A stretch of DNA of 49,580 bases from Trichodesmium erythraeum GBRTRLIN201 (GTDB taxonomy: Bacteria > Cyanobacteriota > Cyanobacteriia > Cyanobacteriales > Microcoleaceae): positions 1 to 49,580 of the forward strand of contig JAGGDU010000211.1 in NCBI GenBank assembly GCA_018457135.1. Direction: 5' to 3'. The position numbers were made by a program, and so were the translations under genes. This document shows, piece after piece, positions 28,067 through 38,438 of this stretch. The notes beneath the pieces were generated by a model. That model saw only the letters and a program-made list of their open reading frames with translations. It did no database searches and had not been told where the DNA came from. Each line of letters opens with the position of its first letter. The stretch's first letter is position 1.

Positions 28067-28628
28067 ATAATTAGTAGAAGTTAGGAGTAGGGCATTAGAG
28101 ATGAGAGAGTAACTATAGTACTACTCACAACTCGAAAGTCAAAATTAATTTATGACTCAGGTGCACAGGTGCGGAAATTTTCCCCAAAAATGATTAAAAT
28201 CAGTGTGTACACCCTAAATACTTAGTGCTAATACTTCCCAGGTGTATGGTTTGGGCTCAGGAAACTAAGGCGAGTATTATAAATATCAACATTAGCCTAA
28301 GTAGGGTTGGACTGAATCAAAATATCATCCTAAACAGCTTTAAAAACAAGCGGGTACATAACTTTAGTGTTTGCACCTATTAAACTAGAGCTATGGGGTT
28401 CGATTTATAATACTTGTAGTAATAATTGCTCTAAGCAACAAGTAACAGAGAATCAAAGTTTTTTTCAGGTTTAAACTATAGCGCAGGACATACTAGAGAT
28501 GGCTCAAGGAAAAGACCCAACCCTTGGGGAGAGAACAATTCGATATGATTAAATGTCCCAAGTTGAAAAAATAGGGAAACTTTTATGAGCTTTCCTACCT
28601 TCACCTCTTTTTAATTCTGAGTTTTGAC
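28067..28628. other. Intergenic region, no gene seen
   Basis: 560 bp between deoC and recO, no recognised repeat or RNA. It should contain the recO promoter. Confidence 0.5.
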
Positions 28629-29309
28629 TTATTCCAATTCCGACTGGTTATTTTGTTGGTTGAGCAATTCTAGACCACGGGATGTACCCAACCTAGTCGC
28701 ACCAGCCAAAACTAGGCTTACTGCTTGCTCGTAGGTTTTAATTCCTCCTGCCGCTTTAATTCCAACATTAGCCTTAGTTATTTCTTTGAGTAGTTTTACA
28801 TCTGCCACTGTTGCCCCACCATACCACCCAGTATTTGTGGCAATAAAAGCTACACCCGCATCCATCAAAACCTCTATCACTAAATACTTTTCATCTTTGG
28901 TAAGCAAAGCCATTTCTAAAATAGCTTTAACTGTTTTACCAGTTTCTTCACGTATTTCAGCTATTTCCCGATGTAATTGGGACATTTCACCTGTTTTAAT
29001 ATAAGTCAAATTAACCATTACATCTAATTCTGAAGCTCCATTTTCTACCGCTTCTAAAGCTTCATATAGTTTTGTTTTACTAGTAGCAGTACCATTTGGA
29101 AAATTAATTACTGTAGAAACTTTAGGACTTTTAGTACTAAGTAAATCTACTACTTTTCTTACATGACAAGGGTATACACAAACTGATGGAAATCGAAATT
29201 TGTCAGCTTCAATACAAAATTTTGACACTTCCTCTGGGGTAGCAGTAATAGTTAATAAGGAGTGGTCAATAAAAGGAGCAATATCAATTGCTTGCTGATC
29301 TACAACCAT
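28629..29309 (-). CDS. deoC: DeoC-like aldolase lacking the Schiff-base lysine
   Basis: 226 residues with the deoxyribose-phosphate aldolase fold: IDHSLL at the start, [21 protein letters not shown] (the catalytic Asp) and [14 protein letters not shown] with the assisting Lys185. The usual FVKTSTGF strand, whose Lys forms the Schiff base, reads [14 protein letters not shown]: Ala157 replaces Lys, and Ser-Thr-Gly is Asn-Thr-Gly. The DNA codes GCC there, so it is not a reading ambiguity. DERA normally cleaves 2-deoxyribose-5-phosphate to glyceraldehyde-3-phosphate and acetaldehyde. This copy probably cannot do so by the standard mechanism; another reaction or a binding role is possible. A copy of the roughly 340 bp repeat lies just upstream. 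Confidence 0.85.
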   Translation of the reverse strand: MVVDQQAIDIAPFIDHSLLTITATPEEVSKFCIEADKFRFPSVCVYPCHVRKVVDLLSTKSPKVSTVINFPNGTATSKTKLYEALEAVENGASELDVMVNLTYIKTGEMSQLHREIAEIREETGKTVKAILEMALLTKDEKYLVIEVLMDAGVAFIATNTGWYGGATVADVKLLKEITKANVGIKAAGGIKTYEQAVSLVLAGATRLGTSRGLELLNQQNNQSELE

Positions 29310-29385
29310 AGTTTTTTCTCTATCAAAATATAGGGTTAGATTCAGTAATTAAATTAATCTTAAATTTAACAGAAAATTAGTTATA

Positions 29386-29733
29386 AGTAGTTATTACAAA
29401 TTAATAACACATCCATATAAGCTAAATTATTAACCTTCTTATGGACTCAAGTAATTAGGACTAGCTGAAAAAAACTAAACGCATTTACTTAAATATTACT
29501 AAGTACTTTTTTTGTGAGAAAAATATATAATAAGTTATTACTAAGTTCGATAATAATAGAGGATTTTTAGCTATTAAGGGGATAAAAATTGAAATAAAAT
29601 ACTTTCGAGCATGTCCTCTGTAATTTATATTTTCTATACCTCTATGCCTCAATATCTTATCAGCTATCCTCACTGATAAAACTTCAGTATACAAGCCCTA
29701 ATTAGGATAGTTAAATAATAATACAAAAGCACT
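29386..29733 (-). repeat. About 340 bp dispersed element, copy 1
   Basis: Shares order and many exact blocks with 47546-47880: TAAATTATTRRCCTTCTT, TTTTTTTGTGWGAAAAAT, CTATTAAGGGGA, GCCTCTATGC, CCTAATTAGRATAG and a GCACTT end. Both copies stand shortly upstream of a minus-strand gene and share its orientation. A reverse-strand piece reads VRIADK, and VRIGDR in copy 2, so it may be an old transposon fragment. Confidence 0.65.
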
Positions 29734-29783
29734 TGTATTAAGTACAATATTTCAATATGTAGCTTGATATTTTTAGCGCCATA

Positions 29784-29804
29784 GGAGACGCCTATCTGCG
29801 TCTC
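29784..29804 (-). terminator. Hairpin downstream of rpsU
   Basis: GGAGACGC, four bases, GCGTCTCC make a perfect 8 bp GC-rich stem about 90 bp after the rpsU stop. The reverse strand has a T-rich flank only at a distance, so it is a probable 3'-end hairpin rather than a certain terminator. Confidence 0.5.
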
Positions 29805-29895
29805 CAAACAAGCTTTTTTAATACCTTCAAGTATCGCCTATCGACTTATAAAGTCACCAATTTAGGGTGGGGATCGCTGAAAATAAACTTTTTTC

Positions 29896-30084
29896 TTAAT
29901 AGCGAGAACGTCTCTTCCTTTGCTTCTGTAATGCCATTGCTTTACGCTTCCGTTTTTCAATCGGCGTTTCAAAGTGACGATGCTTTTTCATATCTGGGAA
30001 TATTCCCGCTTGAGAAACCTGTCTTTTAAATCGACGTAATGCAGATTCAATGCCCTCGTTTTCTCCTAGTATCACTTGCGTCAT
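29896..30084 (-). CDS. rpsU: 30S ribosomal protein S21
   Basis: 62 residues from ATG 30084, chosen because GGAGG lies 11 bases upstream and the family starts MTQVxxGENE; an in-frame start 18 bp earlier lies inside that ribosome binding site. S21 is a small basic protein of the 30S head that aids base-pairing with the Shine-Dalgarno region. Seen: [17 protein letters not shown] and the Arg/Lys-rich tail [19 protein letters not shown]. Normal length. Stands alone. Confidence 0.95.
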   Translation of the reverse strand: MTQVILGENEGIESALRRFKRQVSQAGIFPDMKKHRHFETPIEKRKRKAMALQKQRKRRSRY

Positions 30085-30444
30085 TAATGTATCATCCTCC
30101 AATTATTGAGATTTTTCTTCTTTTTTCTGGTGCAAAAGTAATTAGTCTGGTGCCATTTTTATAAACCAAGACTACTCTCCTATGACTATTGCTTCTAAGG
30201 TTCTTAGGTTCTTAGACACTTAATTTTATTTGCTTTTGTATATTAGCATAGATTATTTACCCATCATCATAAATTCTAAAATTACTCAACCCCTTATCAT
30301 TATGATATGTAATACTAAAGTATATGCAGTAATTCTCAAATCTTTATAATTTTGAGCAATAAATATTAAGTAGAAATTCAACTTTATCTACATATTTATA
30401 ATAACATATATTCGACAAATTTACTAAATTAAAACTAATATAGC
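30085..30444. other. Spacer between the ferredoxin/MBL gene and rpsU
   Basis: AT-rich with the rpsU ribosome binding site (CCTCC on the plus strand at 30096-30100) and presumably its promoter. No other feature is seen. Confidence 0.5.
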
Positions 30445-31314
30445 TCAATATTTTTCCATCCAAACAATACACTTTTTTAACTCTTGTTGCATAGTTTTTT
30501 TATCAGTATGATAACGGTGACCATGACCAGGTAATACCCACTCAAAATTATAACTTATTAACTTACCCATAGAGATAATTTGTTCTGACCAAGAATACCA
30601 ACAGTGGCGACGAAAAGCATAAAGTTGATTTAAGTGACTAGACCATGCTAAATGATCTCCTGTAAATAAAAATTTCTGATAGAGTAACACTGTATGACCT
30701 TTAGTGTGACCAGTCACAGGAATAATTAATAAATCTGGAGTTAAGGAAATTGGGTCTGTACCAGTTAACTTTATTTCTATATTCTTAGTATCTGGGGAGA
30801 TATCATCAACATGGAGCATGCGATCGCAACTAAAATGCTCTCGAAATTTTTGATGATCTGCTGCATCATCTTTATGAGTTAAATACATATATTTAATTCC
30901 TCCCATTACTTCCAAACGCTTTACTAACGGAGCTGAAAATTGAGGCGAGTCTACCAAAATATTTCCCTCTGGTCTCAGAATAAAGTAACTAGCAGCGCCG
31001 AAAGATTTTTCTGAATGATAACCACAATGATAAACATTATCTGTAACTAAAATTGGCAAAGTTTCTTGAACTTTTTTAATATCTTTTGGAGTTTCAACAG
31101 TACCAATAGAATTCGTCGGGCAAGATAATAAAGCTTGCATTGCTTCTAATCTTTCTATTTGATTTTTAGGTTGATAGTAAACTGCTGATTTTGCTCCATT
31201 GCGATGAAAAATTTTGGGCGACATCCAACGACAAGTATCACAGTCTATACAAGTATTATCAACAAATATATCACCACTAATATTTTCTGCACGCCGTAAT
31301 TTTAAATGAGCCAT
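30445..31314 (-). CDS. Ferredoxin domain fused to metallo-beta-lactamase fold
   Basis: 289 residues, cytoplasmic. Residues about 15-75 hold a single-cluster ferredoxin: CIDCDTC, then LLSCPTNSIG supplies the fourth Cys. From about 85 on it is an MBL hydrolase: FILRPEGNILVDSP, LTHKDDAADH (variant of HxHxDH), VTGHTKGHTVLL (His ligand), FTGDHLAWS (Asp ligand) and LPGHGH (last His). The fusion suggests a redox-linked hydrolase or oxidoreductase, as in flavodiiron-like or persulfide dioxygenase-like MBL proteins, but the substrate is unknown. I recall similar fusions in other cyanobacteria and plants. Stands alone on the minus strand. Confidence 0.85.
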   Translation of the reverse strand: MAHLKLRRAENISGDIFVDNTCIDCDTCRWMSPKIFHRNGAKSAVYYQPKNQIERLEAMQALLSCPTNSIGTVETPKDIKKVQETLPILVTDNVYHCGYHSEKSFGAASYFILRPEGNILVDSPQFSAPLVKRLEVMGGIKYMYLTHKDDAADHQKFREHFSCDRMLHVDDISPDTKNIEIKLTGTDPISLTPDLLIIPVTGHTKGHTVLLYQKFLFTGDHLAWSSHLNQLYAFRRHCWYSWSEQIISMGKLISYNFEWVLPGHGHRYHTDKKTMQQELKKCIVWMEKY

Positions 31315-32065
31315 TTTTACCTATTAAAAAAATATCAACTATAGCATTCATAAATGATTTGTGAGAAAAAAATCTGTTTTTTTTAGTCTCTCAATCTCAT
31401 TTTTTTCACCCCGTAATTATCAATTATTACAACATAAAGGAGAATCACCATATAATTAATATTAACATTATTATAAGTAATTGTGCTAAATTAATTACAG
31501 ATATTTAATAAGTAATATCTAGTGTGAAAGCTTAAAACATATCTATGAAATATGAGGTTTATCATCAACTTTATACCAGATTGTAAAATATTTTATAAAG
31601 AATAAGTAGCCATAAGAATTTTTATCAAATTAGGAACTAAGTTAAATGCATAATATTGATAAGTTAAATATTTCCTATAAAGGCAGTAATGAAAATTTAA
31701 AAATGAGTAACAATCTATCTTTGATTGGTTGATTTAATAGCAATTTATAGGGGCATTAAGATTATATAATTAAGTATAATTACAGAAAAATATATCGACA
31801 AAAATAAACTGATAATCAAAAAAACATCAGTGATGTAAAACAATAATTTTTTAAAAGTAATAAAAAAAATAAAAACAGACTTTAAAAATATCGAAAAAAA
31901 ATTAATTTCAGAAAATATATTATAAAAAGAATTATCAAAAATTTAGCTATAAAATGGAAAATGATAAATAAAGCAATGAGGAAAAATCATGATTCAAATT
32001 CCTCAAGGCTATAAATCTAATTTATAAAATTAATAGCACTCAAATTTAAACATAAAAAAGGATAA
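31315..32065. other. AT-rich intergenic region
   Basis: No gene. Very low complexity. It must include the promoter of the ferredoxin/MBL gene. Possibly eroded IS sequence leading to the remnant at 32066. Confidence 0.4.
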
Positions 32066-32235
32066 ATTGATTTAATTTATTTAGATAAAACTAGGTTTTA
32101 TTTGAAACCATATATTCTTGATGGAGAGCAGGATAAAGGCATAATAATAACTTGTAAATTTTGTCAAAGTTAAACAGTAAATATTTTGGCATTAATGAAT
32201 AAAAAAAATGAATTATTTTACGAAAAAGGATAAAT
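32066..32235 (+). pseudogene. IS630-type transposase remnant
   Basis: One plus-strand frame reads IDLIYLDKTRFYLKPYILDG, then KGIIITCKF, stop, and NILALMNKKNELF. This parallels the IS630 core (YLDE.GF.L.P, then NVLG.MN...). The catalytic Glu is missing (LDK for LDE) and stops interrupt the frame. Too short for more. Confidence 0.45.
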
Positions 32236-32473
32236 TTGTTTGGTGTAGAAAAATTGAAAATGCTCAAAAAATTACTCTATAAAATTTTCAGTATTTTCTT
32301 TCTAAAAAACACTATTAACTTTGACTAATAATAGTTTTAGCAATTTTTTTTGCTGAATTTAAAACAAATCTAATATATAATTAATTTGGCATAAAATAGA
32401 GTTGTGAGGAAATAACTTAGGCTAGCAAAAATGAAAAATCAAACTAATTAAATTTAGTTAGTGATTTTATTAT

Positions 32474-32675
32474 TTATGCTGCCATCAGGTACAAATTCAA
32501 TTCACCAGTTACTATTAACATTAACTTGTCATCAAAATCATCCTTATGACGACAGTAAATCTCATTTACAGCTCCATAACCTTTGACTCCCGCGAAAGCG
32601 TTTTCAAATATCACCCTAAATAGACTCAACTTTCCCTTTTCTATACTTTTGCTGTTGCGCTTAATTTTTCCCCCT
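32474..32675 (-). pseudogene. DDE_Tnp_4-type transposase C-terminal fragment
   Basis: A minus-strand frame of about 67 codons, ending TAA at 32474, reads KGGKIKRNSKSIEKGK, FRVIFENAFAGVKGYGAVNE, IYCRHKDDFDD and LMLIVTGELNLYLMAA. The E(N/H)A(F/I)AG(V/I)K(R/G)Y block carries the last catalytic Glu of this transposase group. The 5' part is missing. Confidence 0.65.
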
Positions 32676-32865
32676 TTGGTTTTTTATGGGGTGGGTATAT
32701 GGCATTCTGATACTGCTTTTTTCTCCTAAGGATGCTTCTAAAATAGGCTGTAAACCATGAGGCTAATTATATACCTAGCTGCAGTCTATATCAAACAAGA
32801 TACTATCAAAGGCGAGGTAACATTTCAAGTAGAAGAGAATATAAAATCATTTGTTTTTAGAAGTC

Positions 32866-32929
32866 AGTAAACGAAGCTTACGGCCTCCTCCAACAGAGCG
32901 CTGAGGAGGTTTATCCCTCAATGTTTACT
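32866..32929. repeat. Long imperfect palindrome
   Basis: Outer arms AGTAAAC / GTTTACT and inner arms CCTCCTC / GAGGAGG enclose AACAGAGCGCT. Shape and GC content stand out in the AT-rich surroundings and resemble subterminal hairpins of IS200/IS605 elements. No TnpA or TnpB flanks it here. Confidence 0.5.
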
Positions 32930-33363
32930 AATATATCTGAGTGAAGGTTAAGAGTAAGCATTGAAATGCTTTACAATTTAATCGGTGTTAATGATCTGAG
33001 TAATATATGCTACTTTAAAGTCCCCTTAATATTTAGTACTCAAGCTAGCCAATTTTTTCTTAACTTATTTTACTTTTACTTTATTTCCCAATAACTCTCA
33101 CGTCAAGTATGATAAATGTTGGTTAAAAATACTTAGTTCTGATTATATATATTTGAATTCAGGAGTAGGGAAGTCATATACAACCTACTTATGAAGTTAT
33201 TATAAATGAATACGATATAATCTTTAGGTCATAACTTATCTTTTTCGTGATTAATTCGTGATCAAGCCACTACTCTCTAAAGTTTTTTTATTACCTTGAT
33301 TATTTGTATTTTTTTTATAAATTGGTATAAAATTATCAAAAATTATGTTTATATAGATAGCTC
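32930..33363. other. Upstream region of tex
   Basis: No gene; should contain the tex promoter. Nothing else recognised. Confidence 0.4.
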
Positions 33364-35520
33364 ATGATGGAAATAAATAGATATATTTCTCAAGAATTAA
33401 ATATTAATCCTAAAAATACTAAAAATGCTCTAAAACTTTTAAGCGAAGGAGCAACTATTCCCTTTGTAGCTCGTTATCGAAAAGAATATACTGGTTCCCT
33501 GGATGAAACTCAATTGCGGAATATTTGGGATAGATATACTTATCTTCAAGAACTTGAAGAAAGAAAAAAAGTTATATTAAAAGCAATTAGTGAAACTGGT
33601 AAACTTACAGAAGAATTAAAGGAAAAAATAGAGTCTTGTTTGCAGAAAACAGAATTAGAAGACCTCTATCTTCCCTACAAGCCAAAGCGCCGAACTAGAG
33701 CAACTATTGCTAGAGAAAAAGGTTTAGAACCTTTGGCAGAATTTATCCAATCTCAAAATCATCCTCAAGCAAAAATTATATCTCTTGAACAAGAAGCAGT
33801 TAAATATATTGCTGAAGAAAAAGGAGTAAAAAATATAGAAGATGCTATCCAAGGAGCGTCTGATATTCTGGCAGAAGCAGTGGCAGAAAAGGCAGAGTTA
33901 AGGAGTTATATTCGAGAATATTTTCTCAACTCTGGTTGTTTTACTTCCAAAATAAAAAATGATTATCCAGAAGGTACGACTAAATTTGAAATGTACCGAA
34001 ATTTTCGGGTAAATGTTAAAGATATTGCTCCTCATAATATTTTGGCTTTGTTACGAGGAGAAACGGAAGAAGTATTAAGTTTAGATATTGATTTTGACCG
34101 AGAATTTATACTATCTTATTTAGCAGATTCAGAAATTCGTACTAGAGTCAAAGAAATCAGAATTTTTTATCAGGAAATGCTTAAAGATGCTTTTAATCGT
34201 TTGATGAAAAATTCCCTAATTAATGAAGTAAGAACCCAAAAAAAAGCAGAGGCAGATATTGAGTCAATTAAAACTTTTGAAACTAATCTTAGGGAGTTAT
34301 TATTATCTCCTCCTGCAGGGATGAAACCAACTTTAGGAATTGACCCAGGATTTAGAACCGGGTGTAAAGTTGCAGTGTTAGATGAAACAGGTAAATTTTT
34401 AGAATATCAAGCTATATTTCCCCATCAATCTGTGGCAAAAAAGCAACAAGCTAGTATTACAATTAAAGAGTTAATTCAAAAGTATAAAATTGAACTAATT
34501 GCTATTGGTAATGGTACGGCAGGAAGAGAAACAGATGAGTTTATTACTGAGGTAATTTCTACTTTGGAAGAAAAGCCAATAAAAGTTATGGTTAATGAAT
34601 CTGGAGCTTCGATTTATTCTGCTTCTAAAGTAGCCATAGAAGAATTTCCTGATTTAGATATTACGGTCCGGGGAGCTATTAGTATTGGTAGACGTTTACA
34701 AGACCCTTTAGCAGAACTTGTGAAAATTGAACCGAAGTCTATTGGAGTCGGTCAATATCAACATGATGTAGACCAAAAATTGTTGAAAAAAAAGTTAGAT
34801 GAGACGGTAGAAAGTAGTGTTAATTATGTGGGAGTAGATTTGAATACTGCTTCTAAAGAACTACTAATTTTTGTTTCTGGTATGAGTTCTACAGTGGCAA
34901 AAAATTTAGTTAAATATCGGAATGAAAATGGAGCTTTTAAAAGTCGTCAGGAAATTTTACAAGTTTCAAAATTAGGAGCAAAAACTTTTGAACTTTGTGC
35001 TGGATTTTTGCGGATTCGTGGTGGTGAAAATCCTTTAGATAATACGGCAGTACATCCAGAAAGTTATTTTGTGGTTGAGGCGATCGCTCAAGATTTAGGA
35101 GTGCCAATAAATCAAATTAACCAAATTTATAATAAAATAAAATATGTGGATTTAAAAAAGTATGTTACTGATAAAATTGGGGAACCAACTCTAAAAGATA
35201 TTATTAGTGAATTAGAAAAACCAGGGCGAGATCCTAGAGCAGAATTTAAGTATGCAAATTTTCGAGAAGGCATTAAATAAATTAGGGATTTAGAAGTAGG
35301 AATGGAGTTAGAGGGAATAGTAACTAATGTGGCAAATTTTGGTGCATTTGTTGATGTGGGGGTTCATCAAGATGGATTAGTGCATATTTCTCAATTAGCA
35401 GATTATTTTGTTAAAGATACCAAGCAAGTTGTGAAAGTTGGGCAAGTAGTAAAAGTGCGAGTTTTGGAAGTAAATGAAAAGTTGAAACGTATTGGTTTAT
35501 CTATGAGAAATAGGAAGTAA
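33364..35520 (+). pseudogene. tex: Tex-family RNA-binding protein, split by an in-frame stop
   Basis: A Tex frame of about 718 codons interrupted once, by TAA at 35278-35280. Part one (638 residues) has the N-terminal helical domain, FVARYRKEYTGSLDE, the YqgF-like domain TLGIDPGFRTGCKVAVLD, helix-hairpin-helix KNLVKYRNENGAF, and FREGIK before the stop. The same frame continues [20 protein letters not shown] and [17 protein letters not shown], an intact S1 domain, to TAA 35518. Tex binds nucleic acid and affects transcription and toxin expression. The S1 part shows no decay, so the mutation is recent, or the S1 domain is made by readthrough or by re-initiation at ATG 35302. A truncated protein without S1 may still be made. 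Confidence 0.85.
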
Positions 35521-35543
35521 TTAATAATTAATCAGTTATTATA

Positions 35544-35570
35544 GTTTGGGTTGAGGCAACGAAACCCAAC
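35544..35570. terminator. Hairpin after tex
   Basis: GTTTGGGTT and AAACCCAAC pair around GAGGCAACG. This is a widespread cyanobacterial palindrome; 24 bp after the tex end it may serve as a transcript end. Confidence 0.5.
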
Positions 35571-35985
35571 ACAAATAATTTATGCCAAAACCTTGTGTCT
35601 AAATCTATGTTTATTTATAATAAATAAGTGTTAGAATTAAGCTAAAATTTTCTGTATATTTAATCTGTATATTTAATAAGTTAAATTGATTTCGGTAAAA
35701 TTAATTAAAAAATGAAAAAATTATCGAGTTCTTAGAGGAAGTAAATTTATCAGATAACCAAGAAATTTTAATATCAATTAAAGAGGTTAATCATTTTTAG
35801 TTAGCGTCTTAAAAACTTAGTAAAAAAATAGAATAAGAAGGAATTAATTTTGATAATAATACGTTTAATAAATTAGAAACAAATCACTATGGAGAGAGGT
35901 TAATTTATAAATGTAAAGTGTTTGCTAGACACCAAATAACTTGATATAACAATCATATTTATTCTATTAACTTATAGTAATATTT
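35571..35985. other. Intergenic region, no gene seen
   Basis: About 415 bp, AT-rich. A few short open stretches with stops (for example near 35710-35930) might be eroded coding sequence, but nothing is recognised. Confidence 0.4.
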
Positions 35986-36295
35986 TTATTCCATTAGCTG
36001 TTGTATTTCATTTAATGGTAAATCTACTGCTTCAGAGATTTGCTGTGTAGTTAAACCAAATTTAACTAATTTAGAGGCAGTGTTTAGATGTAATTGGCAT
36101 TTCAATATCTCCAAAATGGTAAAAACCTTCCTTGATTTTGTCAGCAAGACGTAAAGAATTTTCTTCGCTTTCTATTAAGACTACACCGATAATTTCTTTA
36201 GCTTCCGCTTCAAGAGAACATCCACTATATTCCCCTCGCTTTTATAACCTAATTATGAGGTCGTCATCAAAGCTTTCGATTATGATACTGTTCAT
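35986..36295 (-). pseudogene. FitA-like antitoxin/short regulator remnant
   Basis: From a CAT at 36293 the frame reads MNSIIIESFDDDLIIRL, TAA, then KRGEYSGCSLEAEAKEII. This is the FitA-like ribbon-helix-helix pattern (S..EAEA..I) with a nonsense codon at residue 18. A frameshift follows, then LTTQQISEAVDLPLNEIQQL before the stop at 35986, which looks like the tail of another small protein. Not functional as read. Confidence 0.45.
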
Positions 36296-36614
36296 ATTCC
36301 CTGCTTTTTTAGTTGCTCTATAATTCTCTATTATACTTAATTGCCAAAGTGAAAAATCAATCCTTATTTAAACTTGAATTTCCTATTTCCAATTTACTCA
36401 AATTATCTTTATATTAATGTTATCGCCTATATTTTAGTGAGTTACGACTAAGTTCAATTATGACATTTTTATCTGTGAGCAAGTAGTGGTAGAATTATTT
36501 AAGCGTAAGGAAAAAATACAAAAAGAAAGTAATGTATCACTGAATCCAAGTTACTGACTGTCGAAGAAATTCGAGAATAGTTAGAACAAAGGTCTATTTT
36601 TTAGCTAATAATTA

Positions 36615-36761
36615 ATGAATATTGTTATTAATTCTAATTTACTAATAGCTCTTGTGAATAACGATCCTCGTAGTGAAATTGTTCACCAACAATTTGATAA
36701 TTGGATAAGTCAAGAAGTTAAGATATATACTCCTAATGTTGCTATAAAATTTCTATCATAA
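36615..36761 (+). pseudogene. PIN-domain (VapC-like) toxin fragment
   Basis: 48 codons, MNIVINSNLLIALVNNDPRS then FDNWI and IYTPNVAI, ending TAA at 36759. This is the start of a PIN-domain RNase toxin; the first catalytic Asp (VIDSN) is Asn here and the rest of the domain is missing. In the 120 bp before it a broken frame, LTVEEIRE followed by a stop and LEQRSIF, may be what is left of its antitoxin. Confidence 0.5.
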
Positions 36762-36762
36762 T

Positions 36763-38073
36763 TTAACTTTCTAAATCCTCAACTAACTTAGGCACTCCCG
36801 CAGTTAATACTTCACATCCTTCTGCAGTAACCAAAACATCATCCTCAATTCTTACTCCAATTCCACGCCAACGATCATATATTTCCGGTTGACCTTCAGC
36901 AGGTTTAATATTAAGACCAATATAAATACCAGGTTCCACAGTCAAAACTTGTCCTGGTTGTAAAATTTGAGGTTCTTCTCCCCACTGATAAACACCTACA
37001 TCATGAACATCTAAACCCAACCAATGTCCGGTTTTATGCATATAAAAAGGCCTATATTTTTCCTTTTCAATTATTTCATCAATATTACCTTTTAACATTC
37101 CTAAATCTATCAATCCTTCCACTAAAACTCGCACTGCTGTCTCGTGAATTTGCTTATAAGGATTTCCTGGTTTTACTTGTTCAATTGCCGCTAACTGTGC
37201 CCTTAAAACTAACTCATAAATAATCTTTTGTTCTGGGGTAAATTTCCCACTTATGGGAAAAGTTCGAGTAATATCAGAATTATAATAATTGTAAGCAGCT
37301 CCAGCATCAATTAATAACAAATCATTTTCTTGCATTTGTCGATTATTTTCTATATAATGAAGAATGCAAGAATTAGCACCAGAAGCAACAATAGAAGGAT
37401 AAGCAGGAGTAGCTCCATGACGAGAAAATATATACTCCATTTCCGCTTGAATTTGATATTCAAACTGACCTGCTTGAGCAAACTTGAGCGCATAATTATG
37501 AGCATTAACAGCAATATCAGCAGCTTTTTGCATTTGTTCTAATTCCTTAGCACTTTTAACAAGACGCATTGGGTGTAAAATTGTCCCTGCATCTTGAATT
37601 GCTATTGGACCAGTGCCAGATTTCGGATAGACTCGCATTAAATTTTGCCAATGTTTAAATACTGTTTCATTAAAGTTGCGATCGCGTCCCAAACGATAAT
37701 AAATTTTATCAGCCTTTTTCAAATATTCAGGCAACTTTTTATTCAGTTCATTAATAGAAAAAGCTGCATCAGCACCATACTTTTCCTTAGCAACTTCCAC
37801 TCCAGCACGATAACCAGTCCAAGTTTCTTTTAATTGGTCTTTTGGTTGTACAAACAGAACAAATTTATGCTTTTCATGGTGTGGTGCAATAACTGCCACA
37901 GCTTCCGGTTCATTAAAACCTGTTAAATAAAAAAAATCGCTATCTTGACGATAAGCATATTCTACATCATTGTGCATTACAGCCATTGGCGCACTTCTAA
38001 ATATAGCCGTACCATTGCCAATTTTTGTTATTAATTGTTTGCGTCGTTGTTTATATTCTGTTGAAATTGCCAT
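36763..38073 (-). CDS. pepP: Xaa-Pro aminopeptidase (aminopeptidase P)
   Basis: 436 residues, cytoplasmic M24B dimanganese peptidase that removes the N-terminal residue before a proline. The N-terminal domain has FRSAPMAVMHNDVEYAYRQD and FFYLTGFNEPEAV. The metal ligands are visible: two Asp in LLIDAGAAYNYYNSDITRTF, His in HKTGHWLGLDVHD, Glu in TVEPGIYI and Glu in RIEDDVLV. Length is normal. The stop is 1 bp from the end of the PIN fragment on the other strand. ATG 38073 matches the family start. Confidence 0.95.
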   Translation of the reverse strand: MAISTEYKQRRKQLITKIGNGTAIFRSAPMAVMHNDVEYAYRQDSDFFYLTGFNEPEAVAVIAPHHEKHKFVLFVQPKDQLKETWTGYRAGVEVAKEKYGADAAFSINELNKKLPEYLKKADKIYYRLGRDRNFNETVFKHWQNLMRVYPKSGTGPIAIQDAGTILHPMRLVKSAKELEQMQKAADIAVNAHNYALKFAQAGQFEYQIQAEMEYIFSRHGATPAYPSIVASGANSCILHYIENNRQMQENDLLLIDAGAAYNYYNSDITRTFPISGKFTPEQKIIYELVLRAQLAAIEQVKPGNPYKQIHETAVRVLVEGLIDLGMLKGNIDEIIEKEKYRPFYMHKTGHWLGLDVHDVGVYQWGEEPQILQPGQVLTVEPGIYIGLNIKPAEGQPEIYDRWRGIGVRIEDDVLVTAEGCEVLTAGVPKLVEDLES

Positions 38074-38438
38074 GTTTGATTAATTTAAGCTTGTCTCATT
38101 AATTATAGAATATCTGTAGTATTTTATCATGTAAAACATATTTTAATAAGGTAGAAGGCAGCCATGCTGAAGGCAGAAGGAAAAATTGCTTATGGATTCC
38201 AACCCCAGACAATTTTATGTACTATTATTATAGACGATTACCACAATTAATACTTTAGATTTCTACTAGCTAAACTTAGTTATCTGATTATATTTAGTTC
38301 AAAAAATAATCACACTTTGTTAGTTATTTAAACTAGAACTAAAAAGCAATTAAAACCACTACCAATTGAAATATTAAATCAAAAAATATTAATGGCCTAG
38401 TTCATAATAAATATTTGTGTATAACATAATTTTTACCG
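38074..38438. other. Divergent promoter region between pepP and the methylase
   Basis: 365 bp, AT-rich, with no recognised operator. A short duplication of GAAGGCAG (38153-38178) is present. Confidence 0.5.

Larger units (their letters stand above)
29310..29895. other. Intergenic region dominated by a dispersed repeat
   Basis: Upstream of deoC and downstream of rpsU (both minus). About 350 bp belong to the repeat at 29386-29733; the rest, including a self-complementary GGAGACGC/GCGTCTCC hairpin near 29784-29804, may form the rpsU transcript end. Confidence 0.5.
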
